A DNA stretch of 64,000 nucleotides from RPQJ01 sp963846885 (GTDB lineage: Bacteria > Pseudomonadota > Gammaproteobacteria > Steroidobacterales > Steroidobacteraceae). Below are positions 36,948 through 49,846 of this stretch, in pieces. The DNA lies in contig CAWJXS010000023.1 of NCBI GenBank assembly GCA_963846885.1, forward strand, positions 62,001 to 126,000, written 5' to 3'. The first letter of the stretch is position 1, and each line of letters begins with the position of its first letter. The notes under the pieces are model-generated. The model had not been told where the DNA came from. It was given only the letters and a program-made list of their open reading frames with translations, and ran no database searches. The position numbers and the translations under genes are program-made.

Positions 36948-37856
36948 TCAGGCGCCGGGCGGCTGGCCGTCGCGGGTGCCCCGGCCCCAGTGCAGCTTGG
37001 ACCGCAGGATCCGGTAATAGTCGTGGCCCGGCGGGTGCAGCAGCGTCGCACTGACCTTCGCGCGTTCGATGCGCAGTCGCACGCCTGGGTCGAGATCGCA
37101 AAGGACGATGCCGTCGCAGACGACCTGCGCGCGGGATTCGAAGCGGTCGGCCAGTTCGATCTCGATCACGCTGTCGGCGGGCACGACGATCGGGCGATCG
37201 GACAGCGTGTGCGGGCACACCGGGACCAGCACCACCGCGTCGAGGCTGGGATGCACGATGGGTCCGCTGCACGAGAGTGCATAGGCCGTGGAGCCCGTGG
37301 GCGTGGCGATGATGAAGCCGTCTCCGACATGCGTGTTGACGTATGCGCCGTTGACCCAGGTGCGCACGTCGACCATGCGGCCGGTTTCGCGCTTGGCGAC
37401 GACCACGTCGTTCAGGGCGAGCGCGTCGATCGGTTGGCCGTCGGCCAGGATGTGGGCCGCGAGCAGCATCCGGCGCTCGGCCCGGCAACGGCCGCCGAGG
37501 GCGTCGTCCACGCTCTGCAGCATCTGCTCGGGGCCGACGTCGGCCAGGAAGCCCAGTCGACCGCGGTTGATGCCGAGCACCGGCACGTCGGCGGTGGCGG
37601 CCATGCGCGCGGCATGCAGCATCGTGCCGTCTCCGCCCACCGCGACGATGAGGTTGGCGTCGAGCGCGAGGTCGGGCTCGAGCACGGTGTGGACGCCTTC
37701 GCCCTGCAGCGCCAGCGCCTCGTCGGCGACGACGCGCACCGAGTAGCCCTGCCTGAGCAGGTGGCCTGCGAGCGTGCGCATCGCTTCGCCGACGCGAGGA
37801 TCGACCGCACGGCCGGCGAGGGCGACACAGGTACGGCCGGGTGAGGGAGTGTGCAT
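36948..37856 (-). CDS. nadK: NAD kinase
   Basis: Phosphorylates NAD to NADP with ATP or polyphosphate; 302 residues. Catalytic GGDGTMLHAAR follows LIVAV; substrate motifs NDVVVAKRETGRMVDV and GDGFIIATPTGSTAYALSCSGPIVHP are present. Start ATG 37856. It is co-oriented with recN (17-bp gap), an arrangement seen in many proteobacteria, and divergent from hrcA. Confidence 0.94.
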   Translation of the reverse strand: MHTPSPGRTCVALAGRAVDPRVGEAMRTLAGHLLRQGYSVRVVADEALALQGEGVHTVLEPDLALDANLIVAVGGDGTMLHAARMAATADVPVLGINRGRLGFLADVGPEQMLQSVDDALGGRCRAERRMLLAAHILADGQPIDALALNDVVVAKRETGRMVDVRTWVNGAYVNTHVGDGFIIATPTGSTAYALSCSGPIVHPSLDAVVLVPVCPHTLSDRPIVVPADSVIEIELADRFESRAQVVCDGIVLCDLDPGVRLRIERAKVSATLLHPPGHDYYRILRSKLHWGRGTRDGQPPGA

Positions 37857-37974
37857 AGGGTGGCCTGCCTTTTAGCATGGCGCTCTGCGGACCGGCCAGC
37901 GCGATTCATTGGCGCGCAGCGCGCAAATGCGTTGCTTGACTTGCCGAAAAAGTCCACGCTAGTTTGACGTGGCC

Positions 37975-39042
37975 ATGACCGAAACACCCGACGATCCCCT
38001 CTCCGAGCGCGCGCAGCACCTGCTGCGGGTGCTGGTCGAGAGCTACATCCGCGAAGGCCAGCCGGTCGGGTCGCGCAACCTGTCGCGGGATTCCGGGCTG
38101 AACCTGAGCGCAGCGACGGTCCGCAACGTGATGGCCGACCTCGAGGAGTTCGGGTTCGTTTCCTCCCCGCACACGTCCGCCGGGCGCGTGCCCACGGACA
38201 AGGGCTACCGTTTCTTCGTCGATACGCTCCTGCGCCAGCGCCAGCGCCCCGACGACGTGCAGATGCTGGGCGAGCTGAATCTGCGGCTGGAGCAGGAAGA
38301 AGACCGCGATCCCAAGGCGCTGGTCGCCGTCGCCTCGCAGATGCTGTCGTCGCTCACGCACCTGGCGGGGGTGGTCACGATTCCGCGCCAGCCGCACCAG
38401 TCCTTGAGCCAGATCGAATTCCTGCCGCTCTCCGAGAACCGCGTGCTGGTGGTCATGGTGATCAACGGCCGCGACGTGCAGAACCGCATCGTCCATCTCG
38501 AACGCTATTACCCGGCCGAGGAACTGCGGCGGGCCGCCAATTTCCTGAACCAGCAGTTCGGCGGCAAGGAGCTTAGCCAGATCCGCTCGGACATCGTGGC
38601 CGAGCTCACGCAGGCGGGCGAGACGCTGAACCAGCTGATGCGCGACGCCATCCACGTGGCGCAGCAGGCGGTGGGCGAGGGCCACGGCCAGGGCGCACCC
38701 GAATACGTCATCGCCGGCGAGACCAACCTCATGGAGTTCGCCGAGCTGTCGAACGTCGAGAAACTGCGCCGCCTGTTCGACGCCTTCACCTCCAAGCGCG
38801 ACATCCTGCACCTGCTCGACCAGAGCCTCGGGGCCGAGGGCGTGCAGATCTTCATCGGCCAGGAATCGGGGTACCAGATCCTCGACAATTGCAGCCTGGT
38901 CACGGCCCCGTATGCCCTGGACAACGAGACCGTCGGGGTCCTGGGCGTCATCGGTCCCACCCGCATGGCCTACGACCGGGTCATCCCCATCGTGGATGTG
39001 ACAGCCCGCCTGCTGGGCTCGGCCTTGAATTCCCGCCGCTAG
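37975..39042 (+). CDS. hrcA: Heat-inducible transcription repressor HrcA
   Basis: 355-residue repressor of class I heat-shock genes; it binds CIRCE and needs GroEL for activity. Winged-helix N-terminus (QHLLRVLVESYIREGQPVGSRNLSRDSGLNLSAATVRNVMADLEEFGFV) and SPHTSAGRVPTDKGYRFFVD are diagnostic, with a GAF-like domain after. ATG 37975; a GTG two codons upstream is possible. First of hrcA-grpE-dnaK-dnaJ. I see no CIRCE (TTAGCACTC-N9-GAGTGCTAA) in any of the four upstream gaps, so its target is probably elsewhere, for example groESL. Confidence 0.94.
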   Translation: MTETPDDPLSERAQHLLRVLVESYIREGQPVGSRNLSRDSGLNLSAATVRNVMADLEEFGFVSSPHTSAGRVPTDKGYRFFVDTLLRQRQRPDDVQMLGELNLRLEQEEDRDPKALVAVASQMLSSLTHLAGVVTIPRQPHQSLSQIEFLPLSENRVLVVMVINGRDVQNRIVHLERYYPAEELRRAANFLNQQFGGKELSQIRSDIVAELTQAGETLNQLMRDAIHVAQQAVGEGHGQGAPEYVIAGETNLMEFAELSNVEKLRRLFDAFTSKRDILHLLDQSLGAEGVQIFIGQESGYQILDNCSLVTAPYALDNETVGVLGVIGPTRMAYDRVIPIVDVTARLLGSALNSRR

Positions 39043-39126
39043 GCCCGATCTAGCGGGCCAAGAGCCTCGCCAGGGGCCCCTGTCGGGGTCCGCGGCAGGG
39101 CGTCCATTGCTTGCAGGCAGGATTTA

Positions 39127-39672
39127 ATGAGCACCCATCCCGACCACGACCCGACGTCCCAGCCCGCCGGCCAGGACGCTCCCGGTGCCGACTCGACTAC
39201 CGCCGAGGAGGCCTTGGCCGCCGCCCAGGCCCAGTTGCAGGAAGCCCGTGACGCCCAGCTGCGCGCGCTGGCAGAAATGGAAAACGTCCGCCGCCGCGCC
39301 CAGCGCGACGTGGAATCTGCCCATCGCTTCGCCGTCGAGCGCTTCGCCGCGGACCTGGTCGAGGTGCGCGATACCCTCGAACTCGGCATCGCAGCAGCGG
39401 GCGCCGCTCCGGAGGCCGCCAAGTTCGTCGAGGGTTCGCAGGCTACGCTGCGTGTGCTCGACAAGGCATTCGAGAAGGCCGGTATCGCCGTGCTGGATCC
39501 CACGGGCCAGGGCTTCAACCCCGAATTCCACGAGGCCATGGTCGCCCAGCCGACGGCAGACCACCCCGCTGGCACCATCCTGGCCGTGATCCAGAAAGGC
39601 TTCACGCTCAGTGGGCGCCTGCTGCGGCCCGCCCGGGTGGTGATCGCCCGCGCCCCCGACCCGGCGAACTGA
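39127..39672 (+). CDS. grpE: GrpE nucleotide exchange factor
   Basis: 181-residue co-chaperone that releases ADP from DnaK. Disordered acidic N-terminus (about 1-25), long helix/coiled coil (AEEALAAAQAQLQEARDAQLRALAEMENVRRRAQRDVESAHRF), then the beta domain with GQGFNPEFHEAM and GRLLRPARVVIA. CAGGAT lies six bases before ATG. 84 bp after hrcA and 83 bp before dnaK. Confidence 0.94.
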   Translation: MSTHPDHDPTSQPAGQDAPGADSTTAEEALAAAQAQLQEARDAQLRALAEMENVRRRAQRDVESAHRFAVERFAADLVEVRDTLELGIAAAGAAPEAAKFVEGSQATLRVLDKAFEKAGIAVLDPTGQGFNPEFHEAMVAQPTADHPAGTILAVIQKGFTLSGRLLRPARVVIARAPDPAN

Positions 39673-39681
39673 CCCTCGATT

Positions 39682-39710
39682 CTTGAATACCGGCCGCCCG
39701 GCCCCCAACT
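39682..39710 (+). promoter_or_regulatory. Sigma-32-like heat-shock promoter before dnaK
   Basis: CTTGAAT (39682-39688), 14-bp spacer, then CCCCAACT (39703-39710). This fits the RpoH consensus CTTGAAA-N13-15-CCCCATNT with few mismatches and lies 45 bp before the dnaK ATG. It would let dnaK and dnaJ respond to heat independently of hrcA-grpE transcription. Confidence 0.6.
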
Positions 39711-39755
39711 AGGCGGCAACGAAGTTTTACGCTTTCCTCTGGAGCCTCTACCACC

Positions 39756-41726
<1,971 letters not shown>

Positions 41727-41735
41727 TCGCGTCTG

Positions 41736-41779
41736 CACCTCTCCCGCCTTGCGGGAGGGTCCGCAGGCCCGGGTGAGGG
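41736..41779 (-). repeat. REP-like palindromic repeat, degenerate copy (dnaK-dnaJ gap)
   Basis: Read on the minus strand: CCCTCACCCGGG, CCTGCGG, then a stem CTCCCGC-loop-GCGGGAG ending AGGTGC. It is the same two-part layout as the copies at 43902-43952, 44171-44228 and 57530-57580, with substitutions. It starts nine bases after the dnaK stop. Confidence 0.7.
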
Positions 41780-41850
41780 CGGCCGCCCAGGTGGCAGTGC
41801 CCCGCGCCTGGCCGCGTATGGCTATGATGCACGAGCTTTTTTGAAGCGAC

Positions 41851-41880
41851 CGCCGCGGGGCCCATCACCCCGCGGCGTTT
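41851..41880 (+). terminator. Terminator/attenuator hairpin between dnaK and dnaJ
   Basis: CGCCGCGGGG (41851-41860) pairs perfectly with CCCCGCGGCG (41868-41877) around CCCATCA, followed by TTTC. The T-run is short, so read-through into dnaJ, 38 bp downstream, is likely. This would give more DnaK than DnaJ. Confidence 0.6.
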
Positions 41881-41917
41881 CTGCGTTGGCAACTGCGACA
41901 CGACGAGCCGAAAACGG

Positions 41918-43051
41918 ATGGCGAAGCGCGACTACTACCAGGTCCTGGAACTGACTCGATCCGCCTCCGAGGCCGAGATCAAGAAAGCCTATCGCCGGCT
42001 GGCGATGAAGCTGCATCCGGACCGCAATCCCGGCGATCACGAGACCGAAGAGAAGTTCAAGGAGGCCAAGGAGGCCTACGAAGTTCTCTCGGACGCGCAG
42101 AAGCGTGCCGCCTATGACCAGTTCGGCCACGCGGGCGTCGACGCCACGCGCGGCCAGGGCCGTCCCGGCGCCGATCCTCGCGACGCCTTCGGCGATATTT
42201 TCGGCGACGTGTTCGGCGACATTTTCGGCGGCGGCCGCCGCGGCCGGTCACAGGTTTTCCGCGGCGCCGACCTGCGCTATGAACTCGAACTCGACCTCGA
42301 GCAGGCCGTGTTCGGCGACACCGTCAACCTCGATTTCGCCACGCTGGGCGAATGCGAAGAGTGCAAGGGCACCGGCTCGGCCAAGGGCGCGAAGCCCGTC
42401 AACTGCGAAACCTGCCACGGCCAGGGCCAGGTGCGCATGCAACAGGGCTTCTTCACCGTGCAGCAGACCTGCCCGCGGTGCCAGGGGCGTGGGCAGACGG
42501 TCAGTGATCCTTGCGGCAAATGCCGTGGGCAGGGCCGCACGCGCAAGCAGAAGACGCTGGCGGTCAAGGTGCCGGCAGGCGTCGATACGGGAGATCGGAT
42601 CCGGTTGAGCGGCGAGGGCGAGGCCGGTCGCAACGGCGGTCCGACCGGCGACCTCTACGTCGAAGTGCGCGTGCGCGAGCATGCGATCTTCGAGCGCGAC
42701 GGCTCGCACCTGTCGTGCGAAGTGCCGATCAGCTTCAAGACGGCGACACTCGGCGGCACGATCGACGTGCCTACGCTCGACGGCGACGTCACGATCAAGG
42801 TACCGCACGAGACGCAGTCGGGTCGCGTGTTCCGCCTGCGCGAAAAAGGCATCAAGCCGGTGCGCGGCGGCACGACCGGGGACCTGTTCTGTCGCGTCGT
42901 CGTCGAAACCCCGGTTCACCTGTCGCGCGAGCAGAAAGAACTGCTGCAGAAGTTCGACGAGTCGCTGCGAGCCGACAGCAAGCACCACCATCCGCGCGAA
43001 GAATCGTGGATGGACGGCGTCAAGCGCTTCTTCACGAGCCTGGGCGAGTAG
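41918..43051 (+). CDS. dnaJ: Chaperone DnaJ (Hsp40)
   Basis: 377-residue type I J-protein stimulating DnaK ATPase. J domain (1-70) with HPD in KLHPDRNPGDHETEEKFKEAKEAYEVLSD; a short G/F region with DIFGDVFGDIFGGGRRG; four zinc-finger repeats CEECKGTG, CETCHGQG, CPRCQGRG, CGKCRGQG; then the C-terminal beta domains. ATG 41918. dapB follows after 11 bp. Confidence 0.96.
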   Translation: MAKRDYYQVLELTRSASEAEIKKAYRRLAMKLHPDRNPGDHETEEKFKEAKEAYEVLSDAQKRAAYDQFGHAGVDATRGQGRPGADPRDAFGDIFGDVFGDIFGGGRRGRSQVFRGADLRYELELDLEQAVFGDTVNLDFATLGECEECKGTGSAKGAKPVNCETCHGQGQVRMQQGFFTVQQTCPRCQGRGQTVSDPCGKCRGQGRTRKQKTLAVKVPAGVDTGDRIRLSGEGEAGRNGGPTGDLYVEVRVREHAIFERDGSHLSCEVPISFKTATLGGTIDVPTLDGDVTIKVPHETQSGRVFRLREKGIKPVRGGTTGDLFCRVVVETPVHLSREQKELLQKFDESLRADSKHHHPREESWMDGVKRFFTSLGE

Positions 43052-43062
43052 GGATCCGGACG

Positions 43063-43878
43063 ATGGCTGCAGAGCTCCGCGTCGCCATGCTGGGAGCCTC
43101 GGGCCGGATGGGCCGCAGCATCATTCCGCTCATCGCCAGCGACGAGGCCGGGTTGCGGCTCAGCGGCGCACTGGTCGAGCGCGAAGATTCTTCCGTGGGC
43201 CAGGATGCGGGCGCCTTCGCGGGCACGGCACCGCTTGCGCTCGCCATCACCGCCGATTCTCGCCATGCGCTGGCCGGCGCCGACGTCGCCATCGATTTCA
43301 CGGTGGCGGATGCATCGCTCCGCAACGCCGCGACGTGCCGGGAACTGGGCGTGCCCATGGTGATCGGCACGACGGGCCACAGCGCCGCGCAGCTGGCCGA
43401 GTTGACGGAAATCGCGCGGGGGCTGGCCATCGTGCTGGCGCCCAACATGAGTCTCGGGGTGAACGTGCTGTTGAAGCTGGCCGAACTGGCGGCGCGTGCA
43501 CTGCAGCCCGAGCAATACGATGCCGAGATCTTCGAGGCCCATCACCGCAACAAGGTCGATGCGCCGAGCGGCACCGCATTGGCGTTGGGCCGGGCGGCCG
43601 CTGCGGGCAGGGGTGTCGAGCTCGACGCCGTCGCCGACTATGCCCGGCATGGCACGACCGGCGTCCGCGAAATCGGCAGGATCGGCTTCAGCGTGGTGCG
43701 CGGCGGCGACATCGTCGGCGACCACCGGCTCATTTTTGCGGGCCCCGGCGAGACCGTCGAACTGGTGCACCATGCCCAGGACCGGTCGGGTTTTGCCCGC
43801 GGCGCTCTGGTGGCGGCGCGTTGGGTCGTGGGCCGCCCGCCGGGCCTCTACTCGATGGCGGACGTGCTCGGTCTCTGA
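43063..43878 (+). CDS. dapB: 4-hydroxy-tetrahydrodipicolinate reductase
   Basis: NAD(P)H-dependent step of lysine/diaminopimelate synthesis, 271 residues. Nucleotide motif VAMLGASGRMGRSII (8-22), ADVAIDFTVADASLRN, GTTGHSAAQL, and the catalytic/substrate motif EIFEAHHRNKVDAPSGTAL. ATG 43063, 11 bp after dnaJ, so it probably rides on the dnaKJ transcript. A 498-bp repeat-filled gap follows. Confidence 0.95.
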   Translation: MAAELRVAMLGASGRMGRSIIPLIASDEAGLRLSGALVEREDSSVGQDAGAFAGTAPLALAITADSRHALAGADVAIDFTVADASLRNAATCRELGVPMVIGTTGHSAAQLAELTEIARGLAIVLAPNMSLGVNVLLKLAELAARALQPEQYDAEIFEAHHRNKVDAPSGTALALGRAAAAGRGVELDAVADYARHGTTGVREIGRIGFSVVRGGDIVGDHRLIFAGPGETVELVHHAQDRSGFARGALVAARWVVGRPPGLYSMADVLGL

Positions 43879-43901
43879 CGACCTTTACCTCTCCCGCTCA
43901 T

Positions 43902-43952
43902 CACCTCTCCCGCGCCTCGTGGGAGAGGTCGCCGCGCAGCGGCGGGTGAGGG
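43902..43952 (-). repeat. REP-like palindromic repeat, minus-oriented copy after dapB
   Basis: On the minus strand it reads CCCTCACCC, then the small palindrome GCCGCTGCGCGGC, then GACCTCTCCC with its pairing arm GGGAGAGGTGA. A half-copy of the second stem arm precedes it at 43887-43901. It faces the opposite way to the copy at 44171-44228, and both flank a 143-bp hairpin. Confidence 0.8.
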
Positions 43953-43993
43953 CTCCTCCGGCACCGCTTTCGGTCGCAGACTGCAGCGCTAAT

Positions 43994-44136
43994 GTGTCGC
44001 GGCGCCCGGCGGCCGTCACGAAGTCGATCGCCGGGAGCCGTAAACCGCCCATGGGCGCGGCGGCCGCGCCTCCATGGATGCGGTTACGGCTCCCGGCGAC
44101 CGACGTTCGGGACGGCGGCCGGGCGCCGACGCACAC
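43994..44136. repeat. Long imperfect palindrome between dapB and carA
   Basis: Left arm 43994-44048 and right arm 44080-44136 are reverse complements with a few substitutions and one-base indels; the best block is TCGCCGGGAGCCGTAAACCGC against its near-exact complement. The loop (44049-44079) is itself palindromic, CCATGG...CCATGG around a GC core. The remainder of the 43879-44376 gap holds two REP-like copies and, next to carA, about 150 bp with no recognised element except a TAGAAT at 44267-44272 that might be a -10 box. Confidence 0.75.
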
Positions 44137-44170
44137 AGTCGGATGCGAATCTGCCTACGCGAAGGAGAGA

Positions 44171-44228
44171 CCCTCACCCGGCCTGCGGCCGACCTCTCCC
44201 GCGCGCGAGCGCGGGAGAGGTGATGAGA
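44171..44228 (+). repeat. REP-like palindromic repeat, plus-oriented copy before carA
   Basis: CCCTCACCC, GGCCTGCGGCC, then a perfect 13-bp stem (44192-44204 with 44209-44221, loop GCGA) and GATGAG. Its first 30 bases (44171-44200) are identical to 57530-57559 inside nuoC. It is the best preserved copy in the window. Confidence 0.8.
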
Positions 44229-44376
44229 GGTCAGCAAAGCGCGTGGCGCATCCCGAGGCGCTCGCGTAGAATCGCGTACTTAGCCCGTGAGACAAATCTT
44301 CACCGGAGTGAGCCAAAGCTCAACCCCGGCGGTGGTCGCACGCGCTAGTAACTGATCGCTGCGCCGGAGGTACCCC

Positions 44377-45537
44377 GTGACGACACCCGCTGTCTTGGCT
44401 TTAGAGGACGGCACCGTGTTTCGCGGCGTCTCGATCGGCGCCGCCGGCACCTCGACCGGCGAGGTGGTTTTCAACACCGCGATGACGGGCTACCAGGAGA
44501 TCCTGACCGACCCGTCGTACTCCCGCCAGATCGTCACCCTCACGTACCCGCACATCGGCAACACCGGCACCAACCCGGACGACCACGAGTCGAACCTGGT
44601 GCACGCCGCGGGCCTCGTGATCCGCGACCTGCCGCTGCTGCACTCGAGCTGGCGCGCCACCGAATCGTTGCCTGAGTTCCTGCGCCGGCGCGAGACCGTC
44701 GCGATCGCGGAAATCGACACCCGCAAGCTCACGCGCATCCTGCGCGAGAAAGGCGCGCAGGCGGGCTGCATCGCCAGCGGCGAAGCCGCACTGCGCCCCG
44801 ACCTCGCAATCGAGGCGGCGCGCCGCTTCCCCGGCCTGAAGGGCATGGATCTCGCCAAGGTCGTCTGCACCGACCGCGCGTACCAGTGGAACGAAGGCAC
44901 GAACTGGTCGCTGGAGCAGGGGCCGCGCCGCCGCGCCGGCCAGCGCCTGCACGTGGTCGCCTACGATTTCGGCATCAAGCGCAACATCCTGCGCCTGCTG
45001 GCCGACCACGGCTGCCGCATGACGGTGGTGCCCGCCGAGACGACCGCCGCCGAAGTCATGGCGCTCGCGCCGGATGGCGTGTTCCTCTCGAACGGCCCCG
45101 GCGATCCCGAGCCGTGCACGTACGCAATCGATGCCACGCGTGAGTTCCTCGCGAACGGCACGCCGCTCTTCGGCATCTGCCTCGGGCACCAGATCCTGGG
45201 CCTCGCGCTGGGCGCGAAGACGGTCAAGATGAAGTTCGGCCATCACGGCGCCAACCACCCGGTGCTCGAACTCGAAACCGGGCGCGTCATGATCACTTCG
45301 CAGAACCACGGGTTTGCCGTGGACGAGACGACGCTGCCGGCCAACGTCAAGGTCACGCACAAGTCGCTGTTCGACGGCTCGCTGCAGGGAATCAACTGCA
45401 CGGACCGACCAGCCTTCTCCTTCCAGGGTCACCCTGAGGCCAGCCCCGGGCCGCGCGACCTCATCCCGCTGTTCGCCCAGTTCGTCGAATCGATGTTGCG
45501 CAAGGCGGGCACCGCCCCGATGCGCAAGACGGTCTGA
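44377..45537 (+). CDS. carA: Carbamoyl-phosphate synthase small subunit
   Basis: Glutaminase subunit feeding ammonia to CarB for arginine and pyrimidine synthesis; 386 residues. N-terminal CPSase_sm domain (LALEDGTVFRGVSIG), then class I glutamine amidotransferase with SNGPGDPEPC, the nucleophile Cys268 in GICLGHQILGLALG, and the HPEASPGP catalytic His/Glu. GTG 44377 with GGAGG six bases upstream. carB starts 22 bp after its stop. Confidence 0.96.
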   Translation: MTTPAVLALEDGTVFRGVSIGAAGTSTGEVVFNTAMTGYQEILTDPSYSRQIVTLTYPHIGNTGTNPDDHESNLVHAAGLVIRDLPLLHSSWRATESLPEFLRRRETVAIAEIDTRKLTRILREKGAQAGCIASGEAALRPDLAIEAARRFPGLKGMDLAKVVCTDRAYQWNEGTNWSLEQGPRRRAGQRLHVVAYDFGIKRNILRLLADHGCRMTVVPAETTAAEVMALAPDGVFLSNGPGDPEPCTYAIDATREFLANGTPLFGICLGHQILGLALGAKTVKMKFGHHGANHPVLELETGRVMITSQNHGFAVDETTLPANVKVTHKSLFDGSLQGINCTDRPAFSFQGHPEASPGPRDLIPLFAQFVESMLRKAGTAPMRKTV

Positions 45538-45559
45538 TCGCAGGAGCCCGCTAGACAAC

Positions 45560-48783
<3,224 letters not shown>

Positions 48784-48787
<4 letters not shown>

Positions 48788-49257
48788 ATCGTAAGCCTAT
48801 GACTTTGAAGGGTTCTGAGCGGCTACGCGAGGAGCTGAAACGGCTCAAGCAGGTCGAGCGCCCGCGCATCATCCAGGCGATCGCCGAAGCCCGGGCCCAC
48901 GGCGACCTGAGTGAGAACGCCGAATACCATGCGGCGCGCGAGCAGCAGAGCTTCTGTGAGGGGCGCATCAACGAGCTCGAGCATGAGCTGTCGCATTCCC
49001 ACATCATCGACGTCACGACCCTGCCCAAGACCGACCGGGTCGTGTTCGGCGCCACGGTGCACCTCGAAGCAGGCACCGGCGAGGAAGTCGTCTACCAGAT
49101 CGTTGGCGAGCAGGAAGCCGACATCAAGCTGAACCTCATATCGATCACCTCACCCATTGCCCGTGCCCTGGTGGGCAAGATGGAAGGTGACGAGATCAAG
49201 GTTGCGGTGCCTAACGGCACGCGCTCCTACGAAATCGTGGCGGTCCGCTACGAGTAA
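48784..49257 (+). CDS. greA: Transcription elongation factor GreA
   Basis: 157 residues; stimulates RNA cleavage by backtracked RNA polymerase. N-terminal coiled coil with MTLKGSERLREELKRLKQVERPRIIQAIAEARAHGDLSENAEYHAAREQQ, including the acidic tip D-L-S-E-N-A-E. The C-terminal domain has TSPIARALVGKMEGDEI. ATG 48784 overlaps the carB stop, so translation is coupled; carAB-greA is a known gammaproteobacterial arrangement. Confidence 0.96.
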
Positions 49258-49275
49258 GTGGCCGGGCCCGGCGCG

Positions 49276-49571
49276 TCAGGCGTCGGGCAGCAGGATCTTC
49301 GTTTTCTCGGGGTTGGCGCGGTAGAACAGCGCCACGTGCCCGATGCGCTGCACTTGCTCCGACCGGGTGGCCTTGGCCAATTCAGCGAGCATTTCGTCGC
49401 GCACGTCCCGGTCGCCCACGCGCGCCCGCACCTTGACCAGTTCGTGGTGGGTCAGGGCACCGTCCATTTCGGCGATCAGGTTCGGGCCGAGGCCGGAATG
49501 CCGATCAGCACGACCGGATTGAGCTCGTGGCCGAGGCGGCGAAGGTATTTGCGTTGGGCGTCGGACAGCAT
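49276..49571 (-). pseudogene. yhbY: YhbY-type ribosome assembly RNA-binding protein, frameshifted
   Basis: CRM-domain protein associated with the 50S precursor. From ATG 49571 one frame reads MLSDAQRKYLRRLGHELNPVVLIG and would stop at 49476. The neighbouring frame continues SGLGPNLIAEMDGALTHHELVKVRARVGDRD...YRANPEKTKILLPDA to 49276. Adding one base near 49495-49502 joins them as VVLIGHSGLGPNL, matching the family pattern LIGxxGL. Both halves are otherwise well conserved, so a recent mutation or a consensus error is more likely than old decay. Convergent with greA. Confidence 0.8.
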
Positions 49572-49846
49572 GGGAAGGGGCTAGGAAGGGCAGGAAGGTC
49601 AGGAAGGCAGGAAGGGCAGGACCGATGGTCCAGCGCGGCTGGACGCCAAGGGCGGCTATCATCCCTGACCGAAGCCCAGTACGCACGAATTTGCGCTTGG
49701 CGGCTTAACTTGCCCAGGCAAGCACGCATTGTCAGGATCTCACTCCTTCCCGTCCTTCCCGTCCTTCCAGCCTTCCTAGCCTTCCTAGCCTTCCTAGCCT
49801 TCCTAGTCCTTCCTGTCCTTCCTGTCCTTCCTAGCCCCTCCTTCCC
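49572..49846. repeat. Polypurine-spacer-polypyrimidine element with 9-bp tandem repeats
   Basis: Purine-rich units (GGAAGGnCA) run from 49572 to about 49620; about 120 bp of ordinary sequence follows; then a pyrimidine tract (49741-49846) includes tandem 9-mers CCTTCCTAG x4 (49771-49806), TCCTTCCTG x2, and TCCTTCCTAG. The arms are complementary. The pyrimidine arm runs right up to the rlmE TTG start. No gene is seen in the spacer. Confidence 0.75.

Noticed and set aside
36931..37878. Upstream open extension of recN through nadK
   Set aside because: The frame is open to 37878 but the sequence before MLTHLQIRDFAIVE is an out-of-frame reading of nadK; RecN starts at 36930.
37936..37964. TTGACT with a downstream TAGTTT as an hrcA promoter
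   Set aside because: The -10 match is poor and it lies so close to the ATG that almost no leader remains; not convincing enough to list.
43885..44269. Open frames across the dapB-carA gap
   Set aside because: They read through palindromic repeats in several frames, with no conserved protein and no ribosome sites.
49771..49834. Short tandem repeats considered as a CRISPR array
   Set aside because: Units are 9-10 bp with no spacers and no cas genes; this is a low-complexity pyrimidine tract.
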